Assembly: GCA_002205965.3 (NCBI GenBank)
Contig: NADL03000142.1
Location: 149,649 to 213,648, forward strand
DNA length: 64,000 nt
Reading direction: 5' to 3'
From: Kappaphycus alvarezii
Taxonomy: Eukaryota > Rhodophyta > Florideophyceae > Gigartinales > Solieriaceae
A program made the translations under genes and the position numbers. The notes below the pieces were generated by a model. It worked only from the letters and a program-made list of their open reading frames with translations. It did not search any database and was not told the DNA's origin. Shown here piece after piece: positions 24,040 through 35,115 of this stretch. The first letter of the stretch is position 1, and each line of letters opens with the position of its first letter.

Positions 24040-25392
24040 CGCACCTTGACAAATGGGGTCGAAACTGACTTACATGTTGACATCCCAAACCGTTCTAGTG
24101 TCTGCAGCACGTAGTGCTCCTGTGTCATCCATGCCCCCTTTGCATCCCAATGAAACGACACACCCAAAAAAGAACTCAGGCTGCCCAGATCCTTCACGTC
24201 GAAGTACTTGGTGAGCTCCTTCTTGACCTGAATCACCTCCTTCTTATCCAGACCCATTACGATAATGTCGTCCACATAAAGTAAGATCCATATCCTACCA
24301 CGACGGTACACACAAGTATCAGCAAGTAGTGCAGTAAACCCAATCTTATCCATTACGAATCCCATTTCTCGTACAACAGGCGTCCAGCCTGTTTGAGGCC
24401 ATACAAACCTCGATTAAGCTTCATGACCTTGTCACCGTCACAGAGCTTGAGACCCTTAGGTCCCGTCACGTAGATATCCTCATCAATTTCTCCATGGAGA
24501 AACGCGCTCCGCACGTCCATCTGCTGTACATAGTACCCCTTTGGACGGCCAAAGCGAGACAAGTCCGAACAGTGTTGAAGTCCACAACTGGCGCGAAAGT
24601 CTGATGAACATTACCCTGCAGAAAACCTTTGGCTACAAGTCTTGCCTTGTGTCTGACTACTTGTCCTTTGTCGTTTCGTTTGCGCACGAACACAAAGCGA
24701 GTTGCGATTGGTTTGATACCATTAGGCTTGTCCACAATCGTCCAGGTCCCGTGCTTCCTCAAAGAGTCAAGCTCAGATTCAATTGCCTCCTTCCATGCAA
24801 CGGAGTCTGGCCGGCTTAGCGCATCACTTACTGATGTAGGCTCGGGTGACTCACTTACTGTGAACGCTCGGGAAGAGTTCGTTGCTCCTGGTTCATAGTA
24901 GTCCGGGGGCCTACGATCACGTCTGGGGAATCGAGACCCAGAACCGTTACCATCTTGAGTTACCGCAACGTCATCTGCATCAGCTTCGTCTACTCCCGCG
25001 TCAGAATCCTGCGCTTGATCCAGCTCCCGGGCTGGAATGTAGGTCAACATCTCCGAATTAGCCTCTGGTGTTATACCAATACCATCATTGCCACTGACCC
25101 CTTCTGGGTTTATCCATTCTGATGAACCTTCAGTCCCACCAACTTGTAATACCGGCTGGATAGGTACTGCCGTTGGCACGGGTGTTGTTGACGGCGGCTG
25201 CCCGCCACTGGCAGGTGATTCGTTGATTTCTTCGTCAGAGAGTATGGGTCCATCATAAACGTTAAATTCACTGCCAGGAGATTCTCTGGCGGGGAACTTG
25301 TCTTCGAACACAGTGACATCCCTGGCCACGACGGCCGTCCTCCTCGATGGTATCCAGATTTTGTATTGGCTGTTATCAAAACAGCCGATCAC
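24036..25392 (-). pseudogene. copia E reverse transcriptase
   Basis: The frame at 24466-25392 starts with a Ser/Pro/Gly-rich linker. It then enters the RT: AWKEAIESELDSL, the KARLVAKGF motif and TFAPVVDFNTVR. The frame at 24353-24562 carries DVRSAFLHGEIDEDIYV and LYGLKQAGRLLY. The frame at 24036-24365 carries the catalytic box LLYVDDIIVMG and the ELTKYFDVKDLG and SFLGVSF motifs. Motif order and spacing are standard for copia RT. Two frameshifts (near 24490 and 24360) prevent one polypeptide, but all key residues are visible, so decay or sequencing error is slight. Confidence 0.9.
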
Positions 25393-26797
25393 AAGCCCCT
25401 CCTCGGACTTCGAGTCCAGCTTCTTCCGAAGTTCTTTAGGGATGTGGTGCCACCCTTGACACCAAAAACACGCAAGTGTGACACATTAGGTTTCGTACCA
25501 GTCAACAACTCATACGAGCTCACTGCGTGATCCCTCGGACTACAGAAGTAGTTCCTGATATGTGCAGCATGAACAACTGCTTCTGCCCAAAAATACCGGG
25601 GGAGTCCGGCGTGCTCGAGCATCGCTCGAGCACTCTCAACGAGAGTCCTGTTTGAACGTTCAGCTATACCGTTCAAATTTGGAGAGTATGGCGGCGTTAC
25701 ACTATGCTCGATTCCGCATTCAGTAAGATAGTTATGCATTGCCATGTACTCTCCACCTCCGTCAGTATGTAACCGCTTGATGCTGCAATTAAACTGTCGT
25801 TCCAGCCATGCTTGATAGATCTTGAATTCCGCATAGACATCTGACTTCAACTTGATTGGCACAACCACTATGTAGCCTGAGTACTCGTCACGAAGGAAAC
25901 AAAGTATCGAGAGCCAGCAAACGAGCGCACTGACATCGGACCGCAAACATCGGAGTGCACAACTGCACAGGGCTCCTTCGATCTGTGGTTGTTACGGCGT
26001 AGGCGCTGCTTGGTCTGCTTACCTTTCATGCAACCCATGCATGAATTGGACTTTGTCTTCATAGTACTGAAGTCTAATCCTGACACAATTCCATGACGCT
26101 GCATTTTCTTGATGGTTTCAACGTTAGCATGACCGAGCCTCTCATGCCAAAGCTTGAGTCCACGACTGGAAAAATGCATTCCACTAAAATCGTCCTCTCC
26201 GGAACGATCTTCATCTCGATTGCGATTACCGGCTGCCGTACATCCAATCGCAGCTTGTGCTGTAGGTCCAACAAACCTACCGACAATCTCATAAACCCCT
26301 TGATTCAGTCGGCCCTGGAAGTGGAGCAAGCCATTAAATGTTCCACTGCATCCAGTACGGACAACACGCACATGGTAGCCACTAGCACAGAGCTTGGAGC
26401 ATGAGAGAAGGTTACATCGTAACTCTGGGACGTGCAGCACTCCCGGCAAAACCAATGTACGATAATACCAGTCACCCGGTGATCCAATGCGCGTCTGGAA
26501 GTATACCGTACCTTTCTGATTAGCAAAAACTCTGCTTCCGTCGCCCAGGATAACTGGGCGCGGACGAATCTCCTCGAGATCATGCAGCCAGTCTTGGCAC
26601 CATACCATGTGGTCTGAGGCTCCACTGTCAAACAAGCACACGTCCCTCAGGCGTTCTTTCTCACCACTAGACGAGGCGTTGGCTGCTTTAGTCTCTTGCT
26701 TGATTTTGGCATGCCCGTTGAAGCGTGCCAATAGAAGACGTGCTTGGTTCGCACTATCTTCTTCAGAAATATGGCCATAGTCTTCTGCAAACGACAC
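25389..26797 (-). pseudogene. copia E protease and integrase
   Basis: The frame at 25868-26797 begins with the end of gag. It then has the aspartic protease site CLFDSGASDHMV (Asp near residue 57) and the integrase zinc finger in LWHERLGHAN...SCMGCMKGK. The core starts at VVHSDVCGPM, the first catalytic Asp. After a frameshift near 25900 the frame at 25389-25946 gives the second Asp in LHTDGGGEYMAM and the Glu in NGIAERSNRTL, then ELLTGTKPNVSHLRVFG, the usual post-core motif. Integrase would join the cDNA to host DNA. Only the frameshift breaks it. Confidence 0.9.
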
Positions 26798-27559
26798 TTT
26801 GCGGGGACTTGTGTCTCTTCTTCTGACAGTTTACTGCAAGATGGCCAATCTTGCCGCAGTTGTAGCATCTGCGCCTCTCGGCCTTGTTAGAGGCCGAGCT
26901 CTTACCAACACGCTTAGCATCACTTCCAGCAGCAGCAAGGGCAAGTCCATTGTCACTACCTCTACTGAACTTGGCACTCCCGACTCCTTGCAACTGGTCC
27001 TCGTACTCCTGCAAGAGAGTAGCTGTGGCGGTTTCCCAATCCAGTTTGGTCTTAGATGTTTGCAATGAGGCAATGATGGTTCCGAATGGCGACTGCTTCT
27101 TGTTACCAAAAGAAGCAAGCAATGTCGCCACCTGCATCTCCTCGTCTACCTTGCTGTTCATCGCCGCAAGGCGATTGAACACTTCCTCAAAGTAGTCGAT
27201 ATAATCCTGTACAGGCTGGCCTTTGTAGCGCATACCAGACAACTTTGCTTGAAGTTGAACCTTTGTCGCTGTATTGGATACAGCATATCTATCCTTCAAG
27301 CGCATCCACATCTTGTACGGATTGTTCTTTGCACTCAAGCAAAGCCTCAGAGGACGATCACCCAGGCCCTGTATCAACAAAGCACGCGCCGTGCCACCTT
27401 TTTCTTCATACCAGCACTCATCTCATCCGAGACCACGTCTGATTCAATCACCTCAAGGACTTCCTTCGCTTCTAAAGCCGCTTCTGTCCTTGCCGCCCAA
27501 AGATGGTAGTCCTCTCCTGACTTCCCCAAAAACTTATACACCTTCTTACTGTCCTCCAT
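26763..27559 (-). pseudogene. copia E gag
   Basis: The frame at 27374-27559 starts with Met and has KFLGKSGEDYHLWAARTEAA, the common N terminus of copia gag. The frame at 26763-27380 continues with the UBN2-like gag domain (MWMRLKDRYAVSNTATKVQL, DYIDYFEEVFNRL). Near its end is one zinc knuckle, CYNCGKIGHLAVNC, which binds RNA. The start is the first Met after the leader that follows the 5' LTR. A frameshift near 27375 separates the two parts. Confidence 0.9.
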
Positions 27560-27660
27560 TACAGATCACCCACAATAGACAAAAAGAAGAGAAAGAAAAA
27601 AAAAGGGGAACACACAAAAGAATCCTAATGCGAGAAGAATACACCAATATCTTAGCAAAG

Positions 27661-27675
27661 GGCTGGGCCCAAACC
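27661..27675 (-). other. primer-binding site of copia element E
   Basis: The minus strand reads GGTTTGGGCCCAGCC a few bases inside the 5' LTR. It resembles the complement of the anticodon arm of eukaryotic initiator tRNA-Met (CUGGGCUCAUAA). Copia and Ty5 are known to prime from a half molecule of this tRNA. Confidence 0.55.
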
Positions 27676-27678
27676 CGT

Positions 27679-28147
27679 TGAAAGAGGTAGCGATGGAAGG
27701 AGTCTGACAAAACCCAGGTTCGTACCCTTCTCTTTACTCACTGCTCGACATTGTCCTTATGTACATGCTGGATCGATGAAACCTACCTAAACCGACCCTA
27801 AAGAAACAGTTAACGACAACCACAAAATGGTAGGAGATCGCCGCTAAGCCACACACATACGAGCTAAACTGACTATCATCTGCTGAAAACCGCACGATAC
27901 GAAAGTATCTAATCCTTATTCAACACAGGCCTCAGAAGTCCAACTCTTGAACGTGCACAGTACAAGTCCTTCTTGGAATAGGAGAAACCCAAGCCACAAG
28001 CGCAATGGACCAAATCAATTCACCCACAAAGTGATACAAGCAATATCAAAATACATAAAATGAGAGCACAAATACATCAGAGTGTGAGAAGAGATAAATC
28101 CTACATCGAAGTTCCGAATGATGTATCGAGATATCATTTAGATATCA
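27679..28147 (-). repeat. 5' LTR of copia element E
   Basis: It matches 22836-23308. On the plus strand it runs TGAAAGAGGTAGCG to TTTAGATATCA. Confidence 0.9.
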
Positions 28148-29052
28148 ACGACTGGTCCCCGGTTGCACAGGGTGAACCCCCACACCCCCACCTCCGCCCA
28201 AGTGTTGTCGGTCATAGAGCACGTTGCGACCACCGCCCGCACCGCTGCACCACCCCATAACCAGTCTCTCGCAGCCCCCGTTCCGTACCACTCCCTCCAG
28301 CCGTCACTATGGAGTCGTCCGCACCCTAATCCACTCCCGACTTCTCAAACCCCTCTTCCACCCTCACGACATATTTTGCATCCCCTGCCGCGAAGTTGAC
28401 ATCCATTGGGACATCATGTTCCCTTGTCTCAAACCGGTAGCACTGCTCTTCATCAAGGTGCTTCACGCCACTGCAAACGCGCCGGGAGACGACACCAAGT
28501 TTCATGCGTTCATTTGCTTGCAGATACTCCCTATCCCAGTCGTGCAACGCAGCCTACGAGGTGAAGGCGGATGGAAGCAAAGCATAGGTCAGCGGCTGCG
28601 CCTCCGAGTGTCTCGCGATGCTGGCCTGAACGGTCAATACGAGGTCCTGCTCCTCATCCCTGGCGTCGACCTCCGCCCTGAGTATACCCTGGTGAGCCCA
28701 CTCCTCACCACCATAGTCACCGTTGTGTCCCCCTTCATCAACCCTTGCGTCCGCACGCAGCCCATCCAGGCAGCGGGCGCCGCAGCTAAAGTGGCCCAGC
28801 GGGGAAAGCACACCACCCTGCACTGCAAGCTTTCACACTGCCACCCACACTCCTGAAACCACCAGTCGATTTAAGAATTACTGCATTCGACTCTTTGGGT
28901 TTCGCCTCCAAATCCACTCCCCTTTCCTCAAGAGTTGTTGTTCGCATTACTCAGAAGCTCTAGTCTTCGGAAGGACTCATGCGTTTCCGCTTTTTTTACT
29001 AGCGCATTGGCCGCGCTTTGTGGTCGTCCACTGTTAGGGTTATCGAGGTGCA
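28148..29052. other. GC-rich stretch between copia E and gypsy C
   Basis: Open on both strands. A plus-strand frame runs 28224-28856 (210 codons) with a Pro/His-rich start. The minus strand at 28211-28823 is open in the same codon register except for two TAG codons (28554, 28326), and its residues are more charged and protein-like. I recognise no domain on either strand and cannot decide which, if either, is real. Confidence 0.35.
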
Positions 29053-29376
29053 TGATAGGTTGAAAATAGCGCTAAAGGGAAAAAACCTCTAACTACCGGA
29101 GGTGACAGTCGTTGCGAGCGACTAAAGTGCTACGGTAGACGTTAGGGCGGTGGGAAATGCTACGACAGACCTGTCTGCCAACTCCCTTTACACTCTGTGT
29201 TGTGTGCGACCCAGTTAATTGAGCGTCCCACTAGGGCTCGCTGCCCCCCCCCCACCAGTACTCCTATCATTTCATATAAACAGCCCCCTATATAGAATTT
29301 CGCAGCCATCACAATTCGTAGCATCAATGCAATACCTATGTAACCTATCAGCACTGCGACAGTACGGTGCAAATCA
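29053..29376 (-). repeat. 3' LTR of gypsy element C
   Basis: It aligns with 34798-35115. It shares a TTGCGAGCGACTAAAGTGCT core with the A/B LTRs but is less than half their length. On the minus strand the start TGATTTGC follows a short AGAGGGA purine tract. Confidence 0.85.
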
Positions 29377-29418
29377 TCCCTCTAAAAATAATTGAAAACA
29401 AAATTGTAATTATAGTGA

Positions 29419-29504
29419 CAGCGCAGCCAGCGCAGCATGACAGCTCATCCAGCGCAGCATGCAAGCCAAGCCAGCGCATAGTGCCAGCGCAGCCAGCGCA
29501 GCGT
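29419..29504. repeat. short tandem repeat, four units of about 22 bp
   Basis: Units resemble CAGCGCAGCCAGCGCAGCAT with point changes. It lies between the C 3' LTR and the end of the last coding part, so it is in the element's 3' untranslated region. Confidence 0.7.
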
Positions 29505-29558
29505 GCCCAATTTTTCATTTACAACATGCCCATTTGCTCAATACGAACGTCCGGCTCG

Positions 29559-30144
29559 TCAGTGCTCTTCCGTTTCTTCTTCCGATGCCCTCAGCCTGTT
29601 TTCGAGAATGTAAGGCCTGTCGAATGGATAAGGGAGTAGGTTATTGCCGATATGGTGCTCCAAGAAGTACGTTTTCGTGAAAGGTACTTCAATTCGTTCC
29701 ATGGCCTCATATATCGGCTTGATGATGGAAAGGTGGGGTCGAATACATTCTTCCTCTGTAACAGATCCGAACCTTCCCACAGTAAAATAATATATTTTTT
29801 ATGCAAACTCGTCCGAAAGATTCCGTAGAAAGGGGTCTAAAGCAGAAGAATACGCGCATCAACAAGAATTCATCGTCGTATGACAGGTGCGCTCCATGAA
29901 TCGACCGAAAACAGAGAAAAGTACTCACCGTAAAATAAAAAATGACTTGAGCGTCGTTATTATCGTCTGTAAGGTCGTGAAGCCACGTTGAAAACCTGCT
30001 ATACAGTGGGTTTATGGATGCGTAACTACAAGCTTCGCCTGACGAAGGTTCACTCGCACCTCTGGCAGTGATCGGACTGGTCCGTGGCTCCCTCGGAGGG
30101 CGCCCGCCGCTTCTCCTCTGCTGACCAGACCCTTCCGAAGACAA
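29559..30144 (-). pseudogene. gypsy C second C-terminal domain (D2)
   Basis: The frame at 29707-30144 has an Arg/Ser/Pro-rich linker, then TWLHDLTDDNNDAQVIFYF, FLCFRSIHGAHLSYDDEFLL and MRVFF. The frame at 29559-29780 continues with YEAMERIEVPF and HHIGNNLLPYPFDRPY. It matches domain D2 of elements A and B along its length. Here linker and D2 are in one frame, which shows that the domain was originally fused to the upstream protein. A frameshift near 29800 breaks it. The function is unknown. Confidence 0.7.
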
Positions 30145-30312
30145 GCACCGGCCATCATTACTTCCTCAAGGGGTTCCTCGACCTCTTTTCCATTCCATCC
30201 TGGGGGGGGGTCGGAGCGTATGGATCAACAGCGGGTAAGGGAACAGCCTATACTTCACATCTGTGGACAGGCCATAGCCCCAAATTTTGACTTGTAAGTG
30301 GGATTCCAGAAT

Positions 30313-30839
30313 CTAAAATGCGTTTCGAACTACGTTGAAGTATGTCTGCGATAGTTTCCCAGGCGTAACTGCACTATAACGCCCCACGTCATAGTGGTAT
30401 ATGACTTCTACAAATTCTGGACCAGCGTCGCCTAACCTTCCATTTTGAAACGAAAAAATACCCTTACCTACAAAGCGTGGTCTTGCCCAGAAAGGAAAAG
30501 ACACATCAGAGCCCTGAAAATAAGCGCTATGTTGGCGAAGAAATGTGGAATCACTCGAGTTTCGGCATCTTCCATTGCCAATGATTTAATCCATTGACCT
30601 GCTCCCCTTCCGCCAAATCTTATGATCATGTAATTATGGACCAGTAAATTTCTTGGGATAGTGTAGGTGCCAATCATCAAAAGATATTCCGTTCTCTCAT
30701 GATACGGAATGAGTCGTCGTGCATGAATTGTCCTCCTCGACCTCTTCGACGAGCTTGTGCAGGACTCGTAATGTGGGTGCCTCCCTTTTGATATAACGCA
30801 CGGATTGGAAAACTTCGTACGGAATGCGGGCCACTTCAC
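30313..30839 (-). pseudogene. gypsy C first C-terminal domain (D1)
   Basis: The frame at 30468-30839 carries ARRLIPYHERTEYLL (end of the integrase C-terminal region), then MIIRFGGRGAGQWIKSLA and FFANIALIFRAL. The frame at 30313-30504 carries FSFQNGRLGDAGPEFVEVIY and HYDVGRYSAVTPGKLSQTYF. These are clearly related to D1 of elements A and B. At least one frameshift is present. No known domain is recognised. Confidence 0.7.
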
Positions 30840-31924
30840 AGTCTGTTGTAAAGCCTAACCGTGAATGACCAGAACTTCGACCCAACAGAAAATGTCCGCG
30901 GTAGTTCATGGGGGCCCTTATTTTGTTTCCCCTTTCAGTCCCAGTTGCACCTCCATTTTTCGGAGGCTGGGAGCTCCGTCTTCTCCCCTTAGATTTCATG
31001 CTAGCACCTTCAACATCTTGTTGTACTATTATAGGAGCCTTTCCGTACATTAGCTCAAATGGGGAGCGCCTGTCGGTTCCTTTTCTACGCTTGTAACCGC
31101 ACAATACCTTTGTCACTGCGTCCTCCCAGGAGCCTTCATTTCCCGACATGATCCTTCACATGGCCCTTTTGACTGTTCCAACCATCCTCTCTGCCTTACC
31201 GTTAGATATAGGAGAATAGACCAGGACCTTTTTGCTCTTAATTCCATTTTTTACTGATAAATGTAGCAAGAGATGTAGCCGTAAAGCAAAGCGCGTCATC
31301 TGAAATAATTCTCGTAGGTAGGTCAAAAGGCTCGATTATTTCCTTCATTATAAATTCAATGACTGCCTCTGCGGTGGCGTCTTTAACCAGCATTGCAGAC
31401 GGCCAACCTGTCAGGTGCTCAGCTCCTATGAGAATATATTTGTTCCCAGAAGGTGTTTCTTGAAGGGGTCGGTGAAATCCAGAGAGAATGTATCAAATAG
31501 CCCTGTATTAGGAATACTGAGAGTGGATTTTTTTTTGGACTGGGGTGAGCTTTTGGCAACTATCGCAACTTTTCATGAATTTAAAGATGTCTCTGTGGAC
31601 GTCCGACCACCCAAATATTTCCTTGATAAATTGTTTCGCTGTGCTAAGGCCCCAATGGCCTAATTCATCATAAAGAGCTCTCAGAATCTCACTTCTTTTC
31701 CCTATTGGAGCCACTAGCCGTGGACCTGCTTTGTCAATCGAAATAGCCTTCCTTTCCTTACCGAAAATACTTTTTGGTTTCGTCTCACCCAGTCCCTGTG
31801 TTCCACACCAATTTTCTTGATCTCCAGCCCCGTCAGAAATTGAAAATGGGAATTTTATTTGGCTTCGGGGTAAGCAAGTCCAGCCGTATCGACGATGGCT
31901 ACTTCGGCACTGTTTTTCCTGCAT
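30697..31924 (-). pseudogene. gypsy C integrase
   Basis: The frame at 31508-31924 has the zinc-binding part, ALYDELGHWGLSTAKQF and SCDSCQKLTPVQ, matching the HHCC finger of element B. The core between 31150 and 31500 is broken by several frameshifts, and the catalytic triad cannot be read in one frame. The frame at 30697-31149 carries the end of the core and the post-core segment RRSPFELMYGKAP. This copy cannot be functional. Confidence 0.75.
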
Positions 31925-31989
31925 TTGTGACGTTTTCTTTCGGACCTTTAGATATGGAAAGAAAGTCTGCTGGCTGTTTTACTATTTCC

Positions 31990-33240
31990 GAGCAGTAAAT
32001 GATTTCAAATTGGTATTCTGCGCATTAGTCAAGCCATCGTGCCAAACGGTTGTGGACGTCTTTCTTCTTGAACGCAGTTTTGAGGGCCTGATGGTCTGTT
32101 ATCAACTCAAATTTTTCTAGTGGAGGAGGTAGACTCGGAGTTTTTTTAGCGGCGAGCACCACCACCAGCCCTTTTTCTCGCATACTATGTACCTTCTTTC
32201 GACACCATTCATTGTACGACCCGCAAACTTTACTGACTGTGATTTGCCGTTTTCATCTCTCTGGGACAACACAGCGCCGACTGAGTGCTCCGAAGCGTCA
32301 GTTTCGACGACGAATGTTTTTTGAGGTCCGGATATGTGAGTGCCGGTGGTTCGCAGAATTTCCGTTTTAGCTCGACGAATTCGTTTCCATTTCTGGGCCC
32401 CAGACAAACTTTCCGGACTTTGAAGTTAATGTGTGTCGAGAGGCGGCTATTTTAGCAAGCTCTTGGATAAAACATCTGTAGTACGACGCTAGGCCAAGGA
32501 AGCTACGCATCTCGGTTTTAGAAGTCAGCCTGGGAGCATTTTTGATCCTAGAAGTCTTTTCTGGGCCGACTCCAGCACCACTGTCGTCCACCACATGACC
32601 AAGTAATTTGATAGAGGATTGTGCGAAGAAGCACTTGCTCAGTTTGATTTTCAAGTGATTTACTGATTTCCTTTCCATTAGCACCCTAGTGTAGTCCAGA
32701 TGGGACTCCAATGTTTCGGAAATTATCACCAAGTCTTCTATATTCACTCTTACAAAAGATAGCCCCTTCAATACTTCATTCATCATCCTTTGAAATGTCG
32801 CCGCTGCATTTATAAGACCAAATGGCGTCACTTCGAACCCGACCGCGCCCGGTTTTCAGGTAAGTTCGTCATAGCTTTTCATTCTTCAGAGACGAGTATC
32901 TGCCAATATCCTATTTACAAATCTATAGGCGAAAAGAAGCGCCCTCACTTCAATTCTTCTAGAGTATTTTCCGTATATTTTTTGGGAGGGAATCAATCAT
33001 GGATGATTCTTTGGTTAAGTGAGCGATATTCTACACAAAATCTCACCTTACTATCCTTTCTAGGAACGATCACTACTGGAAAAGACCGAGCTGGCGAGGT
33101 CGGCTCGATATTTCCGTCGCGTAGCATATTAGCGACGTCATCTTGTATCGTTTCTTCCCATTTTGGTGGTTGACGTCTTTTTCTAAGATAAACGGGGTCG
33201 GCATTAGTCAGTACTCAACAAGATACCCTGAAAAAAGATT
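31990..33240 (-). pseudogene. gypsy C reverse transcriptase and RNase H
   Basis: RT begins at about 33240 with RKRRQPPKW and SFPVVIVPRKDSKVRFCVEY, then MTPFGLINAAATFQRMMNEV in the frame at 32367-32831. The catalytic box reads VNIEDLV where B has VYIDDVV, so the Tyr and the first Asp are changed. The frame at 32117-32407 is RNase H with VVETDASEHSVGAVLSQ. Frameshifts near 32830 and 32390 break it. The changed active site indicates real decay rather than sequencing error alone. Confidence 0.8.
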
Positions 33241-33586
33241 TGGGACTGCTCCAGAGTCAAATAAATCCTGTAAGTACCTTCCTAGTACCTTAACAGGCGT
33301 TAACTTAAGACGTCTGGTGGTAGCGTCTGCCTAGGTGACGGCAGCTCTCGTCCACTTACTGGTCTTCCCGGGTCTTAGGACTTTCTTCAACTCTTTTCTC
33401 GCATTTTAACATCCCCCTAAATAGATGCCCAAAAGTCATACCAGATGGAGCCGTAGCGAGCTCGGATAATGGGTCGCATTTTCCAACGTATCCTAACACA
33501 TTCCTAGTCGTAAACCGCGGCTTGCGCATTTTCCTTGTTTTTTTCGCCTTCGTAGCCAAAGGCACCTCTGGAGCTAACATATTCAT
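33241..33586 (-). pseudogene. gypsy C protease remnant and linker
   Basis: The frame at 33356-33586 matches the A/B linker with LSELATAPSGMTFGHLFRG. Just below it is the protease site LFDSGAVPNL near 33255. Directly after this the sequence jumps into the RT N terminus. Compared with B, the remaining protease and the acidic spacer, roughly 250 residues or more, are missing. Confidence 0.7.
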
Positions 33587-33813
33587 TCTTTTCGTTCGAG
33601 AAAACGAGGGCTCTGGGATATATTCCAGCGGGTCCTGCTTTAGCCTTGTTTTTTTCGATAGCGCATTCCCCTCAGCTTCCCGTTTGTTTACGCTAAACTG
33701 CTCGGATTCCCCAGCGACTTAAATCGTCCCGCGTTAATGAGACCCTTCTCTTTTACGTTTTTTAACAGCCTCAGCTCGGGTATGGATTCTACCCTCGCTT
33801 CCGGTATTCCACC

Positions 33814-34796
33814 CTAACGCCCATTTTTCGACCAAAAATTAGTCTCACGATGCCCGTACCGGCCGCAATTTCTGCAACGTGTACTCCGGTGCGGGTTCTC
33901 AGGACACCGGTTAGCGAAGTGTCTCGGCTTGTTGCAATAGGAGCACACTTCTTCCGACTTTGGGTTCGCAGTCTGATTCTTCGTAATGGTTTGAATGAAT
34001 TTATCGAGTTGCGAAGTTACCAAGTCAGAGCGGTTGTCGAAGTGGCTCTCAATTTTTTCGTAGAGCTTCCTGACGTCGCTCCTAACAGACTCCAACGCCG
34101 CCGCACTCGTGGCGGACCTAGAGTAATTCTGCTCAGGGTCATATGTAACTTTTCGCATAGCATTCCCCGTGCTGGGAACCCAGCGACTGGAAGTTCTCGG
34201 CGTTCCTGACGTATTCCACGATCGTATCGTTTAGATCGCTGGCCTCGCGAGATCTTTTAATAAAAAAGGAAGTCCACCAGGCGTTTGACGACCGTCGCTG
34301 CTTTACGGAGCATTTCGTGCTTTGCATCTTCGTTGAAACCTGATTTCTCGTAAAGACTGCACACCGTAACCAATGAACCCAGAAAAGTCTGGAAATCTAA
34401 ACGAGCTTCGATACCCCTACGAATCATCTCATCGGGCTCTACCGCCCTTCCGTATTCCTTGAGTAGCCATGCACAAACTTTGTTAAAGTCACGGCCATTT
34501 TCATTGAGGGACCATCCGGTTATAAAGTTTGCCTTGTACTTCACTCTCGAGTCGCCGGACAAATACGCGAAAACACTTAAAGCCTTCTCCTCGTCGTTCT
34601 TACCTCTCATCAAAACATTAATATATGTATAGAGAAACTCTTCCACGTCCTCACCCCTGCTACTCTTGAACTGGAGGTAAGCATTTGTTGGGTCCATCAT
34701 TCCAAATCCATTATAGTTACTGAACAAGCCCCCGACCTTAAAAAAAACCGCCAAGTATCGGGCTACCGGTGCAACAACCCTCGACAGAAGTACCAA
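33814..34796 (-). pseudogene. gypsy C gag
   Basis: The frame at 34257-34796 includes EDVEEFLYTYINVLMRGKND and ITGWSLNENGRDFNKVCAWL, closely matching A gag. The frame at 33814-34158 carries a coiled segment and two zinc knuckles, CSYCNKPRHFANRC and CRNCGRYGHRETNFW. The last Cys of the second knuckle is replaced by Phe. A single-base change of frame near 34260 separates the halves. Gag would build the particle and bind RNA. Confidence 0.82.
34779..34795 (-). other. primer-binding site of gypsy element C
   Basis: The minus strand reads TGGTACTTCTGTC just inside the 5' LTR, similar to the TGGTACTCTTGTGG of A and B. The opening TGG pairs with the CCA end of a tRNA. Confidence 0.6.
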
Positions 34797-34797
34797 A

Positions 34798-35115
34798 TGA
34801 TAGGGTGAAAATGGCGCTAAATAAAAAAACTCTAACTACCCGAGGTGAGAGTCGTTGCGAGCGATTAAAGTGCTACGGTAGACGTTAAGGCGGTGGGAAG
34901 TGCTACGGCAGACCTGCCTCCCAACTCCCTTAACACCCTGTGTCGTGTGCGACTCAGTTTGGTGAGTGTCCCACTAGGGCTTGCTGACCCCCCCTAGTAC
35001 TCTTATCATTTCATGCAAACATCCCCTGATATAGAATTTTTCAACCCTCACAATTCGTAGCACCCATACAGTGCCTATATGCCCTATCGGCACCGCTACA
35101 GTACGGTGCAAAGCA
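34798..35115 (-). repeat. 5' LTR of gypsy element C
   Basis: It aligns with 29053-29376 with many substitutions, so the insertion is older than A and B. Confidence 0.85.

Larger units (their letters stand above)
22836..28147 (-). mobile_element. Ty1/copia LTR retrotransposon E
   Basis: Two similar LTRs (473 and 469 bp) with TG...CA ends enclose a minus-strand gag-protease-integrase-RT-RNase H region, 23324-27559. Next to the 5' LTR is a primer-binding site complementary to the initiator tRNA anticodon arm, and next to the 3' LTR is a purine tract. About six frameshifts break the polyprotein. The 5-bp flanks (ttcgt at 22831-22835, acgac at 28148-28152) do not match, so a target duplication is not visible. 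LTR similarity is high, so the insertion is fairly young. Confidence 0.92.
29053..35115 (-). mobile_element. Ty3/gypsy LTR retrotransposon C (degenerate)
   Basis: Minus-strand element with short LTRs (324 and 318 bp). Its gag, spacer, RT, RNase H, integrase and the two extra C-terminal domains are all related to those of elements A and B, but diverged. A large deletion removes the end of the protease and the region before the RT. Frameshifts are frequent. The flanks gtgca and tgact do not match, so no target duplication is seen. Confidence 0.88.

Noticed and set aside
22831-28152. Target-site duplication for copia element E
   Set aside because: The five bases outside the LTR ends are ttcgt and acgac. 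They do not match directly, and the reverse-complement resemblance is not meaningful.
28224-28856. 210-codon plus-strand open frame as a real gene
   Set aside because: It is Pro/His-rich in GC-rich DNA, shares codon register with a more protein-like antisense frame, and has no motif. It was kept only as an unassigned stretch.
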